Notes: generated from the letters alone by a model not told the origin. DNA of 64,000 bases from Flavobacterium dankookense (GCF_004362665.1 NZ_SNXR01000011.1:310001-374000); one strand, 5' to 3'. Positions 24,267-33,525 are shown, counted from the stretch's first letter. Translations and numbers: made by a program.

Positions 24267-25457
24267 TTAGCGGTTTTCATCCATTACTTCATTCATTGCT
24301 TCAATAATAATGCCACAACCTTCTCTAATTTCATCTTCGGAAATGGTTAAAGGTGGCGAAATTCGGATGGCTTTGGTTTCAAAGAGTAACCAAAACAGTA
24401 TCAAACCTTTGTCTTGGCATTTGAAAATCAATTTATTAGTTATCTCGGCATCGCTTGTCATGGCTGCAAGCATCAAGCCTTTTCCTCTTATTTCTTTTAT
24501 TAATGGATGAACTAGTAGTTCTCTAAAAAGCTTTTCTTTTTTTAAAGATTGCGCCGCATAATCCTTGTCTAAAATTTCTTTTAATGTAGCCAAACTTGCT
24601 GCCGCAATGACAGGATGTCCGCCAAAAGTGGTAATGTGTCCGAGTTTTGGATCGTGACTAAGTAAATCCATGTAATTGGAGTTGGCAATAAATCCACCAA
24701 CAGGCATTCCACCAGCCATTCCTTTACCAATAATGACAACATCGGGAACGACATTGTAGTTTTCGTAACCAAATAGTTTTCCTGTTCGTCCAAATCCTGG
24801 TTGAATTTCATCGATAATCATTAGTGCTCCAACTTCCTCGCAACGCTTTTTAACTTTTGCCAAGAAATCATTTTTAGGCTCGATAAAACCTGCACCACCT
24901 TGAATACTTTCGAGAATAATTCCTGCCGTTTTGGTTGTTATTTTTTGAATATCATCTTCATTATTAAAGGTGATGAAATCCACATCAGGAATTAATGGGC
25001 GAAAAATTTGTTTACGTTCTTCAAAACCCATTACACTCATCGAACCCATAGTATTTCCGTGATAAGCATTGTGACAAGAAATCAATTGGCTTCTTCCTGT
25101 AACGCGACGAACGAGTTTTAGCGCACCTTCACAAGCTTCAGTTCCAGAGTTTACTAGGTAGACTTTGTTTAAACTTGGGTGTAAATTTTCAACCAATAAT
25201 TTGCAGTATTCCACAGCTGGATGTTGGGCATATTCGCCATAAACCATCACGTGTGAATATTTGTTCAATTGATCAATAATTGCGGCATTGACACGAGGAT
25301 GTTGATGACCAAGTGAACAAGCGGAAACTCCGGCTACAAAGTCAAGGTATTTTTTATCATTTGTATCATAAATATAGGAACCTTTTGCATAGGAAACTTC
25401 CATTGCTAAAGGATAAGGCGATGTTTGGGCTTGGTATTTTAGAAAATCTTCTTTCAT
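24267..25457 (-). CDS. Class III PLP-dependent aminotransferase
   Basis: 396 residues, in the acetylornithine/ornithine aminotransferase group. Motifs are SGTEACEGALKLVRR, the SCHNAYHGNTMGSMS loop, DEIQPGFGRTGKLFG with the PLP-ring Asp, and GKGMAGGMPVGGF with the Schiff-base Lys, then TFGGHPV. It transfers an amino group between an omega-amino compound and an oxoacid. The exact substrate (acetylornithine, ornithine, GABA or other) cannot be fixed. It is last in the OstA-zinc-ribbon-aminotransferase run. Confidence 0.88.
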   Translation of the reverse strand: MKEDFLKYQAQTSPYPLAMEVSYAKGSYIYDTNDKKYLDFVAGVSACSLGHQHPRVNAAIIDQLNKYSHVMVYGEYAQHPAVEYCKLLVENLHPSLNKVYLVNSGTEACEGALKLVRRVTGRSQLISCHNAYHGNTMGSMSVMGFEERKQIFRPLIPDVDFITFNNEDDIQKITTKTAGIILESIQGGAGFIEPKNDFLAKVKKRCEEVGALMIIDEIQPGFGRTGKLFGYENYNVVPDVVIIGKGMAGGMPVGGFIANSNYMDLLSHDPKLGHITTFGGHPVIAAASLATLKEILDKDYAAQSLKKEKLFRELLVHPLIKEIRGKGLMLAAMTSDAEITNKLIFKCQDKGLILFWLLFETKAIRISPPLTISEDEIREGCGIIIEAMNEVMDENR

Positions 25458-25483
25458 GTTTTTAAAACTTGTGAAGTAATCTG

Positions 25484-25729
25484 TTATTCATTTAATTGAT
25501 AATTGGTCACTGCGTTACATTCGGAACACCAATTGAATTGTTCTTCTTGACTTTGAAGAAACGTTTTGGTTTTTTCGTTGCAGTTTTCACAGACTTCTTC
25601 CTCTTTATCATCTTCATATATTTGAAGCGGACAGGCATTGCAACTCCAAACGGTTATGTTGGGCAAAACTTCACTAACATACCAAGTAAAAGCATTTTGT
25701 TTGCACTTTGGACATTGTTGTGTAGTCAT
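25484..25729 (-). CDS. Small multi-CxxC zinc-ribbon-like protein
   Basis: 81 residues with four Cys pairs: CPKC near the start, CNAC, CENC and CSEC. These would hold one or two structural zincs. There is no signal peptide; the body is acidic (YEDDKEEE). It overlaps the OstA-like stop by one base (TAATG) and precedes the aminotransferase by 26 bases. The function is unknown; the fold suggests nucleic acid or protein binding. Confidence 0.72.
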   Translation of the reverse strand: MTTQQCPKCKQNAFTWYVSEVLPNITVWSCNACPLQIYEDDKEEEVCENCNEKTKTFLQSQEEQFNWCSECNAVTNYQLNE

Positions 25730-27375
25730 TATTTTACCATTGGTTTTGGATTGTTTTTGTCATAATCCAAGGTTTCTTTGCTTGGTTCAAGTGGTTTATT
25801 TTCTTCAGCTGATGCGGCTTTTTTCTTTGCTTGAATATTTGCGTCTAATTCGTTTTCTTCTGGTGGAAAGATGTCGTCTTTTGTTTTTATTCGTTCATCG
25901 CCGCGCCAAATGAAACCTCTGAGCTTTCGAGCATTTTCGGGAAGTTCAACTTCTGGATAAATCTCACCTTCAATTTGATTAAAATTCGTTAGCGTTTCAA
26001 TAGCATTACCCTCCAAAATCATGTTCAATCGACCACTTGTACTTTTGTTTATACCGATGAGTTCTTTTTCATCATTTCGCATGAAATAGATAACTTCCGT
26101 GTTTTTAACCACATCAACTTCTTTGAGTTTATTTTCAATGAATTTGCCGTACAGATTTTGTCCCTTCACTTGATTGTATCCTGTGCTGAGTGTGTCTTTT
26201 GAAATAATGAAAGCATTATTCAATACTTTTAGCGAGTCCAACTTTTCAGTTTCGTTGTTGCCGATAAGATGCATAATGTCACCAGTCATTTGGTTTTCAA
26301 AGTTCCAAAGAATAGGGTTTTTAATCATTTTGGTTAAACCTGTTTTTTGGTCGGAATGAATAGAATCGCATTTTCCGCTCATATCCGTTTTGAAAAAGCG
26401 AACGTTGTTGAACGCACGAACAATTCGTTCACCCGGTTTTCCTGTGATTAACATTTTCTTTCCGTGAATATACATTGAGTCTTTTTCAACTAAAGTAATT
26501 GCAACGGCACGTTTAGTAATCATCATCGAGTCTTTTTGAGTTTTTAAATCCCGATAAATTTCGGCATAATGACCTTTAACAAGACCTTTATTTATAGTGT
26601 CTGTAATTTTTACATTGTTTGTTGCCGAAGCATATTCCCGATTTCGATCGTAAAACAAACTATCACCTTCTATTAATCGGTCTTTATATTTTATGTATGA
26701 TTTTTTCTTGAAATAAGAGACATTTTTCTTCGTATCGTAAAATCCTTTTTCGGTATAAATATAATTTTCTTTGCTAGTAATGGTTGACGGTCCAAATAGA
26801 TAGGAGTGTCCAGAATTGGTATAATAATCTAAATGGTTGGATTTGATTACATATTTAGGATTAGTAATTGTTACCGCTGTTAGAAACTGAAATTTTTTTT
26901 GTGTCACATAATAGCGACCTGACTTACTCTTCAAAGTATTATCACGATTGGTAATGGTTGCATGAGAATTGTAAAAAGCTTCTTGAACATTTCTATCAAA
27001 GTTAATAGTATCTGTTACTAAAGTTGATTCAGGTGAACGCATAATTACATTTCCTGTTGCATAAGCTTTTTTTACTTCGCCACTGTACTCTGCATATTTA
27101 CTGTTTAAGAAAAGTGTGTCGCCTTGCACCATTTGTACATCTCCAAAGGCTTTAATGTAATTTTCTTCTTGAAAATAATAGGCTTTATTGCAGGTAAAAA
27201 CAACGCCATCGTGACTTACTCTAACATTGCCTCGTAGTAATGCCGCATCAGGAATTTCGGTTTGATTGATGTCAAAATGATCTGCATATTCTACTTTTAT
27301 TTTAGATGCTTTTTGTGCTTGAATAGTTAATCCAAAACAAAATAATAGAAAGCTAAGAAATAGTAACTTTTTCAA
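25729..27375 (-). CDS. OstA/LptA-like periplasmic protein
   Basis: 548 residues with a signal peptide (MKKLLFLSFLLFCFGLTIQAQ). The body is a long array of OstA-like beta strands, with repeated phrases such as NVRVSHDGVVFTCNKAYYF and YYTNSGHSYLFGPSTI, as in LptA and the N-domain of LptD. It may bridge the periplasm for lipopolysaccharide or another lipid. A C-terminal Lys/Glu-rich tail (AKKKAASAEENKP) is added. The start is TTG: no nearby ATG retains the signal peptide. A TAAATTTG promoter lies upstream. Confidence 0.83.
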   Translation of the reverse strand: MKKLLFLSFLLFCFGLTIQAQKASKIKVEYADHFDINQTEIPDAALLRGNVRVSHDGVVFTCNKAYYFQEENYIKAFGDVQMVQGDTLFLNSKYAEYSGEVKKAYATGNVIMRSPESTLVTDTINFDRNVQEAFYNSHATITNRDNTLKSKSGRYYVTQKKFQFLTAVTITNPKYVIKSNHLDYYTNSGHSYLFGPSTITSKENYIYTEKGFYDTKKNVSYFKKKSYIKYKDRLIEGDSLFYDRNREYASATNNVKITDTINKGLVKGHYAEIYRDLKTQKDSMMITKRAVAITLVEKDSMYIHGKKMLITGKPGERIVRAFNNVRFFKTDMSGKCDSIHSDQKTGLTKMIKNPILWNFENQMTGDIMHLIGNNETEKLDSLKVLNNAFIISKDTLSTGYNQVKGQNLYGKFIENKLKEVDVVKNTEVIYFMRNDEKELIGINKSTSGRLNMILEGNAIETLTNFNQIEGEIYPEVELPENARKLRGFIWRGDERIKTKDDIFPPEENELDANIQAKKKAASAEENKPLEPSKETLDYDKNNPKPMVK

Positions 27376-27391
27376 GTGTTTTAATTTTTGC

Positions 27392-27419
27392 CAAATTTAT
27401 GAAAATAGGAGCAATCAAA
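27392..27419 (-). promoter_or_regulatory. Promoter of the OstA-like operon
   Basis: On the minus strand TTTG (27416-27419), 16 bases, then TAAATTTG (27392-27399), 16 bases before the TTG start at 27375. The spacing is a little short, but both boxes match consensus. Confidence 0.55.
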
Positions 27420-27467
27420 ATGTTTATTAAGAATTATTTATATATCAATCTTAAATTAGAATTGGAA

Positions 27468-29549
27468 TTATTTGTTTAAGTGAAACCACAAAAATGAATA
27501 AAAATCGGCTTGACGTTTTACATACGAATCATAAGTTGATATTTTACCATAATGGCCTGAATCGCTATATTCTAAAAGATATATTGGATTTTTTTGGGCT
27601 GTTCTATTTTGTAAATGTGCTGCAAACTTATAGGAATGCAATGGAACGACTCTATCGTCATTTTCTGAAGTTATGATTAATGTTGTAGGATAGTTAACAT
27701 CTTCTTTAATATTATGATATGGAGAATAACTTAATAAGGACTCAAATTCCAATTTAATGTTAGGGTTTCCATATTCTTGATAATGATGATTTCCGATGGT
27801 GTATTTGTCAAATTTCAGCATGTCAAAAACACCAACCTCAGGAATTACAACTTTAAAAAGGTCTGGTCGTTTTGTCATTGCAACGCCAACAACTAAACCA
27901 CCATTTGAACCACCACTAATTGCTAATCTATTTGATGAAGTATATTTTTCCTTTATTAAAAATTCTGCGGCTGCAATAAAATCATTAAAAGAATTGTTCT
28001 TTTTTAAGCCTTTTCCATCAATAGCCCATTGATTACCTTTTTCGCCACCACCACGAATTTCTGCAAAAGCATAAACGCCTCCTTTTTCTATAAAACTCAA
28101 TAAACTAGTTGAATAGGATGGAAGACTTATTACTCCAAATCCACCATAAGCCTCGAGCAATGTTGGATTATTACCATCAATAGGTGTTCCTTTTTTATAA
28201 ACTATAGTTAATGGAATATCTTTGTTATCATTACTTTTATAAGTGACATGTTTCGTTATGAAATAATCAAATGGAAAAAGAGTTGGCTTGGCTTTTATAT
28301 ATTGATTAAAATAGGGATTTGCCTCGCCAGTTTCTAAATTTAATTTAAAGTTATAATTATAAATCGTATAGGAATTCATTTCTACAAATAGATTGTTACT
28401 TTCTTTGTCATAGTATTTGATTTTAAATATTGAACCTTCTGGAGCATCAAATTTTTTTATAAAGTTTCCATTATAATCATATACTCTAATAGCATATTTA
28501 TTGTTGTTTTTGTAAACACAAAACAGGTAGTTTTCGGTTAAATAGGATTGTAATAATAAATGTGAATATATTTGTGGAACTATGGTTTTCTCATTTCCAA
28601 TGTCATTAACGTGAAATGATCTAACATCACCCCAATCATACTCTTTTGATGAAAAATAAACTAGATCATTAATGTAGTTTAATAATTTGAACTTTTCAGA
28701 ATCTTTTTCAAATAATTTAACCAGTTGAAAACTTTCATCTGAAAGAGAAACTTTATAATAGGTTGTAATTTGTGTGATGGCATTCTTTTCTGAAATAATT
28801 AGCTTATCTCTAGTGGTAAAAAAATCAAAAGAAACTGCTTTATTCGTGGCATCATAAACCAATAAATCCTCATTTTGACTTGTACCTATCTTGTGGTACA
28901 TTATTTGAAAAGTAGAGTCTTTTTCAATTCGGTTTTGGTTACTATTTTTTTTATAAAACACACCAAAATCTAAATTCCATTCAATATCTGAAAATTTAAC
29001 GCTTTTTAGAACATCATCATAGAGTTCTTTTTTGAAAGTATTGATAAATCTAACTTCTTTAACATCGCTACCATCATTACTTGTTTTAAAAGCTACAATG
29101 CTAGAGCTTTTAGAAGGATAATAATTTTCAATAACTACATTCCGGTCTTTAAAAATAGCCCAAGTATCAATAAGTTCTGTTGGCGGATCTTCTAATTTTT
29201 TTCGAATAAAAAGTGAAGAAGGCTTATCTTTTTCCTTGTAGTACATTGAAAAAAAATAGCCGCCTTTTTTTCTAGGAAAGTTACTAGAATTATGAGTGTT
29301 ATATTTTCTGATTTTTTTTTCAAAATCGTATTCACCAACGATTTGATTAATATGTAAATTAGTTACATCGTTTTGTTCTTTCACCCAATTTAGGGTAGCT
29401 ACTGATTTAATTTCTTCTAACCAACTATAGTTATCTTCAATTGAAACATTATGAAGTTTATAAGATGTTGGAATTTTTTTTGTAGATAAATTATTTTGAC
29501 TAAAAATGGTTTGGCTAATAAAAAGCAAAAAAAGGAACGATTTTTTCAT
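27468..29549 (-). CDS. Prolyl oligopeptidase family serine peptidase
   Basis: 693 residues from ATG at 29549 (MKKSFLFLLFISQTIFSQ signal peptide); the open frame begins on a TTG at 29582. The N-terminal 400 residues form the beta-propeller, and the C-terminal hydrolase has the nucleophile elbow SGGSNGGLV, the acid in ENDDRVVPLHSYKF and the His in SDSGHYGK. It cleaves short Pro-containing peptides, here in the periplasm or outside. Close to the S9A type. Divergent from the amylase gene. Confidence 0.93.
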   Translation of the reverse strand: MKKSFLFLLFISQTIFSQNNLSTKKIPTSYKLHNVSIEDNYSWLEEIKSVATLNWVKEQNDVTNLHINQIVGEYDFEKKIRKYNTHNSSNFPRKKGGYFFSMYYKEKDKPSSLFIRKKLEDPPTELIDTWAIFKDRNVVIENYYPSKSSSIVAFKTSNDGSDVKEVRFINTFKKELYDDVLKSVKFSDIEWNLDFGVFYKKNSNQNRIEKDSTFQIMYHKIGTSQNEDLLVYDATNKAVSFDFFTTRDKLIISEKNAITQITTYYKVSLSDESFQLVKLFEKDSEKFKLLNYINDLVYFSSKEYDWGDVRSFHVNDIGNEKTIVPQIYSHLLLQSYLTENYLFCVYKNNNKYAIRVYDYNGNFIKKFDAPEGSIFKIKYYDKESNNLFVEMNSYTIYNYNFKLNLETGEANPYFNQYIKAKPTLFPFDYFITKHVTYKSNDNKDIPLTIVYKKGTPIDGNNPTLLEAYGGFGVISLPSYSTSLLSFIEKGGVYAFAEIRGGGEKGNQWAIDGKGLKKNNSFNDFIAAAEFLIKEKYTSSNRLAISGGSNGGLVVGVAMTKRPDLFKVVIPEVGVFDMLKFDKYTIGNHHYQEYGNPNIKLEFESLLSYSPYHNIKEDVNYPTTLIITSENDDRVVPLHSYKFAAHLQNRTAQKNPIYLLEYSDSGHYGKISTYDSYVKRQADFYSFLWFHLNK

Positions 29550-29625
29550 TGACGGTTGTTTTTCAAAATGTAAAAATATCAATTAAATATAAGTTATAAT
29601 AAATAGTTTTTATTAGTGGTTTATT

Positions 29626-29633
29626 TATATTTG
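29626..29633 (+). promoter_or_regulatory. Promoter -7 element of the amylase gene
   Basis: TATATTTG, a perfect TAnnTTTG, 40 bases before the ATG at 29674. A -33 TTTG is not clear; the upstream T-rich block may substitute. The short intergenic region also serves the divergent peptidase. Confidence 0.5.
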
Positions 29634-29673
29634 TAACTATAGACTTGTCAAAAAAATAAACAAGTAGAAAGTT

Positions 29674-31551
29674 ATGAATAAAAAAATAGTATTACTGCTG
29701 GCTATTGCGTTTACAGGAAGTTCAACTTTAGCCCAAAAAAAATCATTTGCTCTTATGAAGAAAAGCGAACCGGTTGTTGAACAACCCAAAAAAACTGTTG
29801 TTTATCAAGTTTTTACTAGATTGTTTGGAAACACAAATACTACCAACAAACCTTGGGGAACAATTGAAGAAAATGGAGTAGGGAAGTTTAATGATTTTAC
29901 CGATGTAGCACTTCAAGAAATAAAAAAATTAGGTGTAACACATATTTGGTACACAGGTGTTCCTCATCATGCCGTGATTCGAGATTATACAAAATTTGGA
30001 ATTTCTAATGATGATCCAGATGTAGTAAAAGGTAGAGCAGGTTCACCTTATGCTGTTAAAGATTATTATAATGTAAATCCGGATTTAGCCGTTGATCCAG
30101 CCAAAAGATTAGAAGAGTTTGAAGCACTAATTGCTCGTTCTCATGCTAACGGATTAAAAGTAATTATTGATATTGTACCCAATCATATTGCTAGAAATTA
30201 CAAAGGATTGAATAATCCAAAAGGAGTTAAAGATTTTGGCGCAGATGATAAAGTTTCTGTTGAATATGATAGAGATAACAACTTTTATTATATACCAGGA
30301 AAAGCATTTGAAGTACCAACATCTCCAGATTACAAACCATTGAATGGAGAAAAAAATACATTAAGTGATGGGAAGTTTTCTGAATATCCTGCAAAATGGA
30401 CAGGAAATGGATCACGATTAGCAAAACCAGATATCAACGATTGGTATGAAACAGTAAAAGTAAATTATGGTATTCGTCCTGATGGAACAAAAGATTTTCC
30501 TGAATTACCAGAAGGCTTCGACAAAAAATCGATAGAAGAACATGCAGCATTTTGGAAAGGAAAAGATGTTCCTAATTCTTGGAAAAAATTTCAAGACATT
30601 GCCCTATATTGGATAGAAAAAGGTGTAGATGGATTTAGATATGACATGGCAGAAATGGTTCCTTATGAGTTCTGGAGCTATTTAAATTCATCAATAAAAA
30701 TCAAAAATCCAAATGCTTTTTTGCTTGCAGAGGTATATAATCCAAAGGAATATAGAAATTATATTCATCTTGGTAAAATGGATTATCTCTATGATAAAGT
30801 TGAAACTTATGACCATTTAAAAGCAGTTATTCAAGGAAAAGCATTGCCAGATGGACTTTCTGATATTCAAAATAATTTGCAAGATATAGAACATCACATG
30901 TTACATTTTTTAGATAATCATGATGAACAACGATTGGCAAGTCCAGAGTTTGCTGGAACTCCAGAAAAAGGAAAACCATTAATGGTTGTATCTGCAACTA
31001 TAAGTTCTTCACCAACGATGATTTATTTTGGACAAGAAGTAGGCGAAGCTGGTAATGAAGATGCGGGTTTTGGAAAACGCTCTAGAACATCAATTTTTGA
31101 TTATGTTGGAGTTCCTAATCACCAAAGATGGATGAATGAAGGCAAGTTTAATGGAGAGCCATTGTCTGAAAGTGAAAAAAGTTTGCGTGACTTTTATTCA
31201 CGTCTTTTAAATTTTACATTGACTAGTGATGCAATGCTTGGAAGTTTTAGAGAGATACAATCCATAAACAGGGAACAAACAGCTAATTATGATCCAGGGA
31301 TATATTCTTTTGTTAGATGGTCTTCAACTGAAAAATTAATTATCGTTACTAATTTTTCTTGGATTACGGAAAGTAAATTTGTGTTGAAAATTCCAGCAAA
31401 AATTATTTCAGAATGGAAACTTCAAGATGGTGTTTATGAAACTAAGGATCAACTTTATAATAATGAGACCGTCACTTTGAAGGTGATTGATGGAGAAGGT
31501 TATATGAAAGTAAAAATTAAACCGAGCGAAAGTTTTATTTTCAAATTATAA
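29674..31551 (+). CDS. Secreted GH13 alpha-amylase-family glycosidase
   Basis: 625 residues with a signal peptide ending near LAQ (21). Catalytic regions are recognisable: the DIVPNHIARN beta-3 motif, GVDGFRYDMAE with the nucleophile Asp, FLLAEVYNP with the acid/base Glu, and HFLDNHDEQR. A C-terminal domain of about 90 residues follows. It hydrolyses or transfers alpha-linked glucans, probably in the periplasm. It is monocistronic and ends at a strong bidirectional terminator. Confidence 0.93.
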   Translation: MNKKIVLLLAIAFTGSSTLAQKKSFALMKKSEPVVEQPKKTVVYQVFTRLFGNTNTTNKPWGTIEENGVGKFNDFTDVALQEIKKLGVTHIWYTGVPHHAVIRDYTKFGISNDDPDVVKGRAGSPYAVKDYYNVNPDLAVDPAKRLEEFEALIARSHANGLKVIIDIVPNHIARNYKGLNNPKGVKDFGADDKVSVEYDRDNNFYYIPGKAFEVPTSPDYKPLNGEKNTLSDGKFSEYPAKWTGNGSRLAKPDINDWYETVKVNYGIRPDGTKDFPELPEGFDKKSIEEHAAFWKGKDVPNSWKKFQDIALYWIEKGVDGFRYDMAEMVPYEFWSYLNSSIKIKNPNAFLLAEVYNPKEYRNYIHLGKMDYLYDKVETYDHLKAVIQGKALPDGLSDIQNNLQDIEHHMLHFLDNHDEQRLASPEFAGTPEKGKPLMVVSATISSSPTMIYFGQEVGEAGNEDAGFGKRSRTSIFDYVGVPNHQRWMNEGKFNGEPLSESEKSLRDFYSRLLNFTLTSDAMLGSFREIQSINREQTANYDPGIYSFVRWSSTEKLIIVTNFSWITESKFVLKIPAKIISEWKLQDGVYETKDQLYNNETVTLKVIDGEGYMKVKIKPSESFIFKL

Positions 31552-31555
31552 AAAA

Positions 31556-31591
31556 AAGAAACCCTTTCATATTTGAAAGGGTTTCTTTTTT
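31556..31591. terminator. Bidirectional terminator between amylase and purA
   Basis: AAAGAAACCCTTTCA pairs perfectly with TGAAAGGGTTTCTTT around a four-base loop, flanked by A and T runs. It serves the amylase gene (stop 31551) on plus and purA (stop 31591) on minus. Confidence 0.93.
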
Positions 31592-32862
31592 TACTTCAAA
31601 ATTGTTTGTTTTCTGTCAGGTCCAACTGAAACAATTTTTATTGGAACTTCGACTTCTTTTTCTATAAATTCGATGTATTCTTTTAGTTCTTTTGGTAAAC
31701 TTTCATAAGTGGTTAATCCGGTTAAATCGGCTTTCCATCCTTTGAATTCAGTGTAAACTGGTTTGACATTTTCTTCTTCTATGTTATAAGGTAAATGCTG
31801 AATAATTTCTCCTTTGTAATTGTAAGAAGTACACACTTTTAATGTTTCAAATCCCGATAAAACATCGCCTTTCATCATCATTAATTGTGTTACACCATTT
31901 ACTTGAATGGCATATTTTAACGCTACTAAATCTAACCAACCACAACGTCTTTTTCTTCCCGTTACGCTTCCAAATTCGTTTCCAATGCTTGCCATCATAT
32001 CGCCAGCATCAGTGAAATCTTCTGTAGGAAATGGTCCAGAACCAACACGAGTTGTGTAGGCTTTGAAAATTCCATATACTTCTTTAATTTTATTTGGAGC
32101 AATTCCTAAACCAGTGCAAGCTCCAGCAGCTGTTGTATTTGATGATGTTACAAATGGATACGTTCCAAAATCAACATCTAATAATGAACCTTGTGCACCT
32201 TCACAAAGAATTGATTTTCCTGCTTTTTGTGCTTGGTTTAAGTATTCTTCGCTATCGATGAAATCTAATTTTTTTAAATCTTGAATGGCTTCAAAAAATT
32301 CTTTTTCTAATTCGGGTAAATTGTATTGAATAGCAACATCGTAGAATTTAATCATTTCTTCGTGTTTGTTTGCTAAAGCACGGTATTTTTCTTCGAAATC
32401 GGCTAGTTCAATATCGCCAACACGAATTCCGTTTCTACCGGTTTTGTCCATATAGGTTGGTCCAATTCCTTTTAAAGTAGAACCAATTTTAGCTTTACCT
32501 TTTGAAGCTTCAGAAGCGGCATCAAGCAATCTGTGTGTTGGTAAAATTAAATGTGCTTTTCGAGAAATGATAAGTTTTGACTTTAAATCCAGATTGAATT
32601 TTGCTAATCCGTCAATTTCTTGTTTAAAAACGACAGGATCAATAACCACTCCATTTCCAATTACGTTGATGTTGTTACTGTGAAAAATTCCAGATGGAAT
32701 GGTTCTTAAAACGTGTTTTATTCCGTCAAATTCTAGTGTATGTCCAGCATTTGGTCCGCCTTGAAAACGAGCAATAATGTCATATTTTGAAGTTAGAACA
32801 TCGACGATTTTTCCTTTTCCTTCGTCACCCCATTGTAATCCGAGTAGTAAATCTACAGTCAT
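31591..32862 (-). CDS. purA: Adenylosuccinate synthetase
   Basis: 423 residues, standard length. P-loop-like GLQWGDEGKGKIVD near the start, then QGGPNAGHT with catalytic His, GNGVVIDP and a QGSLLDVDFGTYPFVTSS segment. The C-terminal GRKRRCGWLD follows. It makes adenylosuccinate from IMP, Asp and GTP. It shares a terminator with the amylase gene; upstream lies a repeat element, then fur. Confidence 0.97.
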   Translation of the reverse strand: MTVDLLLGLQWGDEGKGKIVDVLTSKYDIIARFQGGPNAGHTLEFDGIKHVLRTIPSGIFHSNNINVIGNGVVIDPVVFKQEIDGLAKFNLDLKSKLIISRKAHLILPTHRLLDAASEASKGKAKIGSTLKGIGPTYMDKTGRNGIRVGDIELADFEEKYRALANKHEEMIKFYDVAIQYNLPELEKEFFEAIQDLKKLDFIDSEEYLNQAQKAGKSILCEGAQGSLLDVDFGTYPFVTSSNTTAAGACTGLGIAPNKIKEVYGIFKAYTTRVGSGPFPTEDFTDAGDMMASIGNEFGSVTGRKRRCGWLDLVALKYAIQVNGVTQLMMMKGDVLSGFETLKVCTSYNYKGEIIQHLPYNIEEENVKPVYTEFKGWKADLTGLTTYESLPKELKEYIEFIEKEVEVPIKIVSVGPDRKQTILK

Positions 32863-32915
32863 TGTTTTGTGTGTTGTATTTGTTGTGTTGTTGTTTTTAT
32901 TTTTATGGTTTCTTT

Positions 32916-33000
32916 TTTAGCCCCGATTGTAGTGGAAAGCTCCCGATTTTATCGGGACTTGCAACGAAAAGCGGGAATATGGTTTGTAGAAATGCCCGAA
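32916..33000 (+). repeat. Intergenic element with variable hairpin, copy B
   Basis: Reads TTTTAGCCCCGATTGTAGTGG, shares AGCCC-GATTG at its start with copy A at 24175-24258, has a different hairpin TCCCGAT-TTT-ATCGGGA (32941-32957), then AACGAAAAGCGGGAATATGG. Like copy A it starts on plus and ends just past the stop of a minus-strand gene (fur, 15 bases). Confidence 0.55.
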
Positions 33001-33014
33001 CGATTCGCTTCTAA

Positions 33015-33467
33015 TTACTCTTTTTTATTGGCATAAAAATAGAGTGAATGATTGTGAATTTCGATACCAAAAATTTCTTCGATTGTTTGTTTAATGGTTT
33101 GAATTCTTGGATCGCAAAATTCGATAACTTCACCTGTATCTGTCATGATAATATGATCATGTTGTTTGTCAAAATAGGATTTCTCATAGTGTGCTTGATT
33201 TTGTCCGAACTGATGCTTGCGAACTAAACCACAGTCTAGGAGTAATTCTATAGTGTTGTATAAAGTAGCTCGAGAAACACGATAGTTTTTGTTTTTCATT
33301 TTGATGTATAAATTTTCAATATCAAAATGCTCTTCGCTATCATATATTTCTTGAAGAATCGCATAGCGTTCAGGTGTTTTGCGATGACCTTTGTTTTCAA
33401 GATAGAGTGTAAAAACGTTTTTTACAGTTTCTTGATTTGTGGTATTATCTGTAGCAATTAGTGTCAT
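33015..33467 (-). CDS. fur: Fur-family transcriptional regulator
   Basis: 150 residues. N-terminal winged helix with [15 protein letters not shown] and [14 protein letters not shown]-terminal dimer domain with [17 protein letters not shown]. The HDH metal-site residues are kept, but the usual Cys-x-x-Cys after them is Met-x-x-Thr and no C-terminal Cys pair exists, so the structural zinc site is absent. It probably senses iron or peroxide and represses uptake genes. The gene is preceded by a TATCTTTG element only four bases before the ATG and by an 8-bp tandem repeat. Confidence 0.9.
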   Translation of the reverse strand: MTLIATDNTTNQETVKNVFTLYLENKGHRKTPERYAILQEIYDSEEHFDIENLYIKMKNKNYRVSRATLYNTIELLLDCGLVRKHQFGQNQAHYEKSYFDKQHDHIIMTDTGEVIEFCDPRIQTIKQTIEEIFGIEIHNHSLYFYANKKE

Positions 33468-33471
33468 GTGG

Positions 33472-33479
33472 CAAAGATA
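33472..33479 (-). promoter_or_regulatory. Promoter -7 element overlapping the fur start
   Basis: TATCTTTG on the minus strand, a perfect TAnnTTTG, ends four bases before the ATG at 33467. Transcription should begin at or within the start codon, giving a leaderless or nearly leaderless mRNA. The -33 zone falls in the tandem repeat at 33480-33510. Confidence 0.5.
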
Positions 33480-33510
33480 GTTTAAAAGTTTAAAAGTTTA
33501 AAAGTTTAGA
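33480..33510. repeat. 8-bp tandem repeat in the fur promoter
   Basis: Three exact TTTAAAAG units plus a partial TTTAGAG unit in the gap between the Rel/SpoT gene and fur. It covers the -33 region of the inferred fur promoter, so copy number changes would alter spacing. Confidence 0.75.
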
Positions 33511-33525
33511 GTTTTCAAAAAAAAA

